A stretch of 6,608 nucleotides of DNA. Origin: Nitrospirota bacterium. Lineage in GTDB: Bacteria > Patescibacteriota > Gracilibacteria > UBA1369 > LOWO2-01-FULL-3. This document shows, piece after piece, positions 5,283-6,608 of this stretch. Position 1 is the first letter of the stretch. Every line of letters begins with the position of its first letter. The stretch is taken from contig JAACEU010000029.1 in NCBI GenBank assembly GCA_011682355.1, forward strand, positions 1 through 6,608, read 5' to 3'. The notes under the pieces were generated by a model. It saw nothing but the letters and a program-made list of their open reading frames with translations. It was not told the origin of the DNA and ran no database searches. Both the position numbers and the translations under genes were made by a program.

Positions 5283-5678
5283 TTATGATTTATGTAATGT
5301 CTTATCTAATTCTTCATCATTTCCTTTACCGGATCGCCCATAGTCGTCGTCGAGTTTTACGACATCGTCCAGTTCCGGCGTGGATACTTCGAAAATCTCA
5401 CTATCTTCCAGAGCTTCCAAGCGGTGGATAGTATATGGAGTGACATCGATTTTGTCACCACTATTTAAAATTTTCTCTTGCAGATTGTTCTTGTCTGTTC
5501 CATAGGTAAATTTGACTTTTCCGCTGTAGACGTACTGAGTTTCTATTTTTTTCTCGTGATATTGGAGGCTGTAGCGGTTTCCGGCTTTAACTTCCAGGAT
5601 TTTCCCCGCGTATTTTTCCGTATGTGCAAACCAAATTTCACGCCCCCAAGGCTTTAGTTTTATTTTCGGCTTATCCAT
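5283..5678 (-). CDS. Cupin protein, mannose-6-phosphate isomerase type II family
   Basis: This 131-residue protein corresponds to the C-terminal cupin domain of bifunctional ManC/AlgA enzymes, which interconverts fructose-6-phosphate and mannose-6-phosphate in the cytosol. It begins with the family's KPWGREIW (9-16). The first cupin motif (33-53) holds Gln39, His41 and Glu46. The second, GDKIDVTPYTIHRLEAL (74-90), holds His85. These four are the expected metal ligands. The family's closing STPELDDVVKLDDDYGR (99-115) is also present, followed by a short charged tail. The second His of the classic HxH pair is absent (Lys43), as I recall being common in this subfamily. It starts 17 bases after the guanylyltransferase gene and in a different frame, so the two functions are encoded separately and probably co-transcribed. 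The start lacks a Shine-Dalgarno. A sugar-binding cupin without isomerase activity is the alternative. Confidence 0.85.
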   Translation of the reverse strand: MDKPKIKLKPWGREIWFAHTEKYAGKILEVKAGNRYSLQYHEKKIETQYVYSGKVKFTYGTDKNNLQEKILNSGDKIDVTPYTIHRLEALEDSEIFEVSTPELDDVVKLDDDYGRSGKGNDEELDKTLHKS

Positions 5679-5695
5679 TATAATATAGTTGGATT

Positions 5696-6608
5696 TTAAT
5701 CGGAGGTACTATACTGGATTTTTTTGAATTTTTCTATCTTTTTGTGGAGGCCTCGTTTTTCGAGTTCTGCGTAGAGGGAGTCGAAATTCCCAATGTCGGT
5801 CCAGCCAAGATCGGCTTTGATTATTAGGACGTGGTGGGCGTCGACTTTTTCCATTATTGCATAGTCGATGGAGATTTTTTCCAAGGTGGGGTAGTGGTCT
5901 TTGATGACTGCGTCTTGGTCTTCCGTGTCGTACGAATTCATCATTCTTCGGAGTTTTTCGTATGTTTGTGGCTGGTGATCTTTGTAGTGGCCGAGCAGAA
6001 TGTCTGTTTTCCATACGTAGATGCCTGTATTCCAGAGATAGTTGCCTGATTCTACGAATTTTTTGGCAGTTTCTTCGTCCGGTTTTTCTGTGAATGAATC
6101 GAGTTTGTAGACCTCGGTTTGATCAATTTTCTTGAACAACGGGCCGAGCTTCACATAGCCGTAATTCGTGTTTGGAGAGGTTGCTGTCACTTCGATTATG
6201 TTTAGGGATTTTTCGGTTTGCGCGAGTTTGTCCGCGATTTTGAGTTTTTCCTGGAGCTCTTTTTTGTTGTTAATGATGTGGTCAGCGTAAATTACCGTCA
6301 TTACTTCTCCCGGATGACGTTTTTCTATAATTGCTGCGGCAAAACCTATGCATGAAGCTGTATTTCTGAGGTCAGGTTCTATGATTATGTTTTTTTCCGG
6401 GATTTGGGGCGCCAGTTCTTTCGTGAGTTCCAAGTGTCTTTCATTGATTGCGATATAAATGTTTTCAGGTGCGAGAAAATCCAGACGATCAATGGTTTCT
6501 TCGAGCATTGTAATGTCTGAGACGAGATCGATGAATTGTTTTGGTCTGTCCGGTGTGGATAGTGGATGCAGTCGTGTTCCACCGCCACCAGCCAAGATTA
6601 CTGCTTTC
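5696..6608 (-). CDS. manC: Mannose-1-phosphate guanylyltransferase, 5' end at window edge
   Basis: The enzyme makes GDP-mannose from mannose-1-phosphate and GTP for glycan or polysaccharide synthesis in the cytosol. Counting the Leu codon at 6595-6593 as residue 1, it shows the nucleotide-binding signature GGGGTRLHPLS (3-13), PKQF (18-21), EPDLRNTA (73-80), YADHI (103-107), GYVKLG (146-151), FTEKP (168-172), WNTGIYVW (188-195), SIDYAIMEK (242-250) and DLGWTDIGNFDSL (262-274). Four codons upstream of that Leu (Lys-Ala-Val-Ile) are also in the window, and base 6608 fits the last base of an ATG. The gene is thus probably about 304 codons and lacks only two bases here. The TTG at 6595 is an internal Leu, not a start. 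It ends soon after the catalytic domain, without the C-terminal extension of bifunctional ManC; the isomerase-type cupin follows as a separate gene. Other sugar-1-phosphate nucleotidyltransferases are less likely given the motif set. Confidence 0.93.
   Translation of the reverse strand, partial: KAVILAGGGGTRLHPLSTPDRPKQFIDLVSDITMLEETIDRLDFLAPENIYIAINERHLELTKELAPQIPEKNIIIEPDLRNTASCIGFAAAIIEKRHPGEVMTVIYADHIINNKKELQEKLKIADKLAQTEKSLNIIEVTATSPNTNYGYVKLGPLFKKIDQTEVYKLDSFTEKPDEETAKKFVESGNYLWNTGIYVWKTDILLGHYKDHQPQTYEKLRRMMNSYDTEDQDAVIKDHYPTLEKISIDYAIMEKVDAHHVLIIKADLGWTDIGNFDSLYAELEKRGLHKKIEKFKKIQYSTSD

Noticed and set aside
1..6608. Alternative genetic code with TGA read as glycine, as in Gracilibacteria/Absconditabacteria
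   Set aside because: All genes, including the 1095-codon secDF, read through with glycine encoded by GGN and no internal TGA, so code 11 fits.
1..6608. CRISPR array, insertion sequence ends, or integrase
   Set aside because: No regularly spaced direct repeats, transposase or recombinase gene, or target-site duplications were seen.

Overview
The window is a compact, moderately AT-rich bacterial stretch carrying six protein genes that can be read in full or nearly so, one tRNA gene, and perhaps the first codons of a further gene at the left edge. Every gene reads through in the standard bacterial code; all six visible stops are TAA or TAG, and none of the five starts whose upstream sequence is visible has a convincing Shine-Dalgarno sequence. 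Together with a fused SecDF and very tight spacing, this suggests a small-genome, candidate-phylum type of bacterium (Patescibacteria/CPR-like). That is an inference; no marker gene in the window settles it.

Left part (1-1367): a small Cys-containing protein of unknown function (minus strand) and a crotonase-fold (enoyl-CoA hydratase/isomerase family) gene (plus strand) diverge from a shared 146-base intergenic region that holds a sigma70-like promoter facing each way. The crotonase gene runs convergently into tRNA-Arg(UCG).

Right part (1377-6608): everything lies on the minus strand. In transcription order it reads: mannose-1-phosphate guanylyltransferase (its start almost exactly at the window edge), a cupin of the type II phosphomannose isomerase family, a 1095-residue SecD-SecF fusion, an HNH endonuclease-type protein, then tRNA-Arg. 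The first two genes supply two steps toward GDP-mannose, normally fused in one ManC/AlgA protein and here split. The HNH gene has its own predicted leaderless promoter, and its last codons and stop codon lie inside the tRNA gene.

The main discovery candidate is the SecDF protein. The extracytoplasmic P1 region of its SecD half contains an insertion of about 250 residues that carries a recognisable parvulin (PpiC-type) peptidyl-prolyl isomerase domain, preceded by what looks like a second, degenerate parvulin-like unit. The SecD membrane domain also carries an extra pair of hydrophobic segments. This would place a proline isomerase/chaperone directly on the export motor, at the point where secreted chains emerge. 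Second in interest are the HNH/tRNA-Arg overlap, where tRNA 5' processing would remove the HNH stop codon, and the palindrome-rich leaderless promoter in front of the HNH gene.
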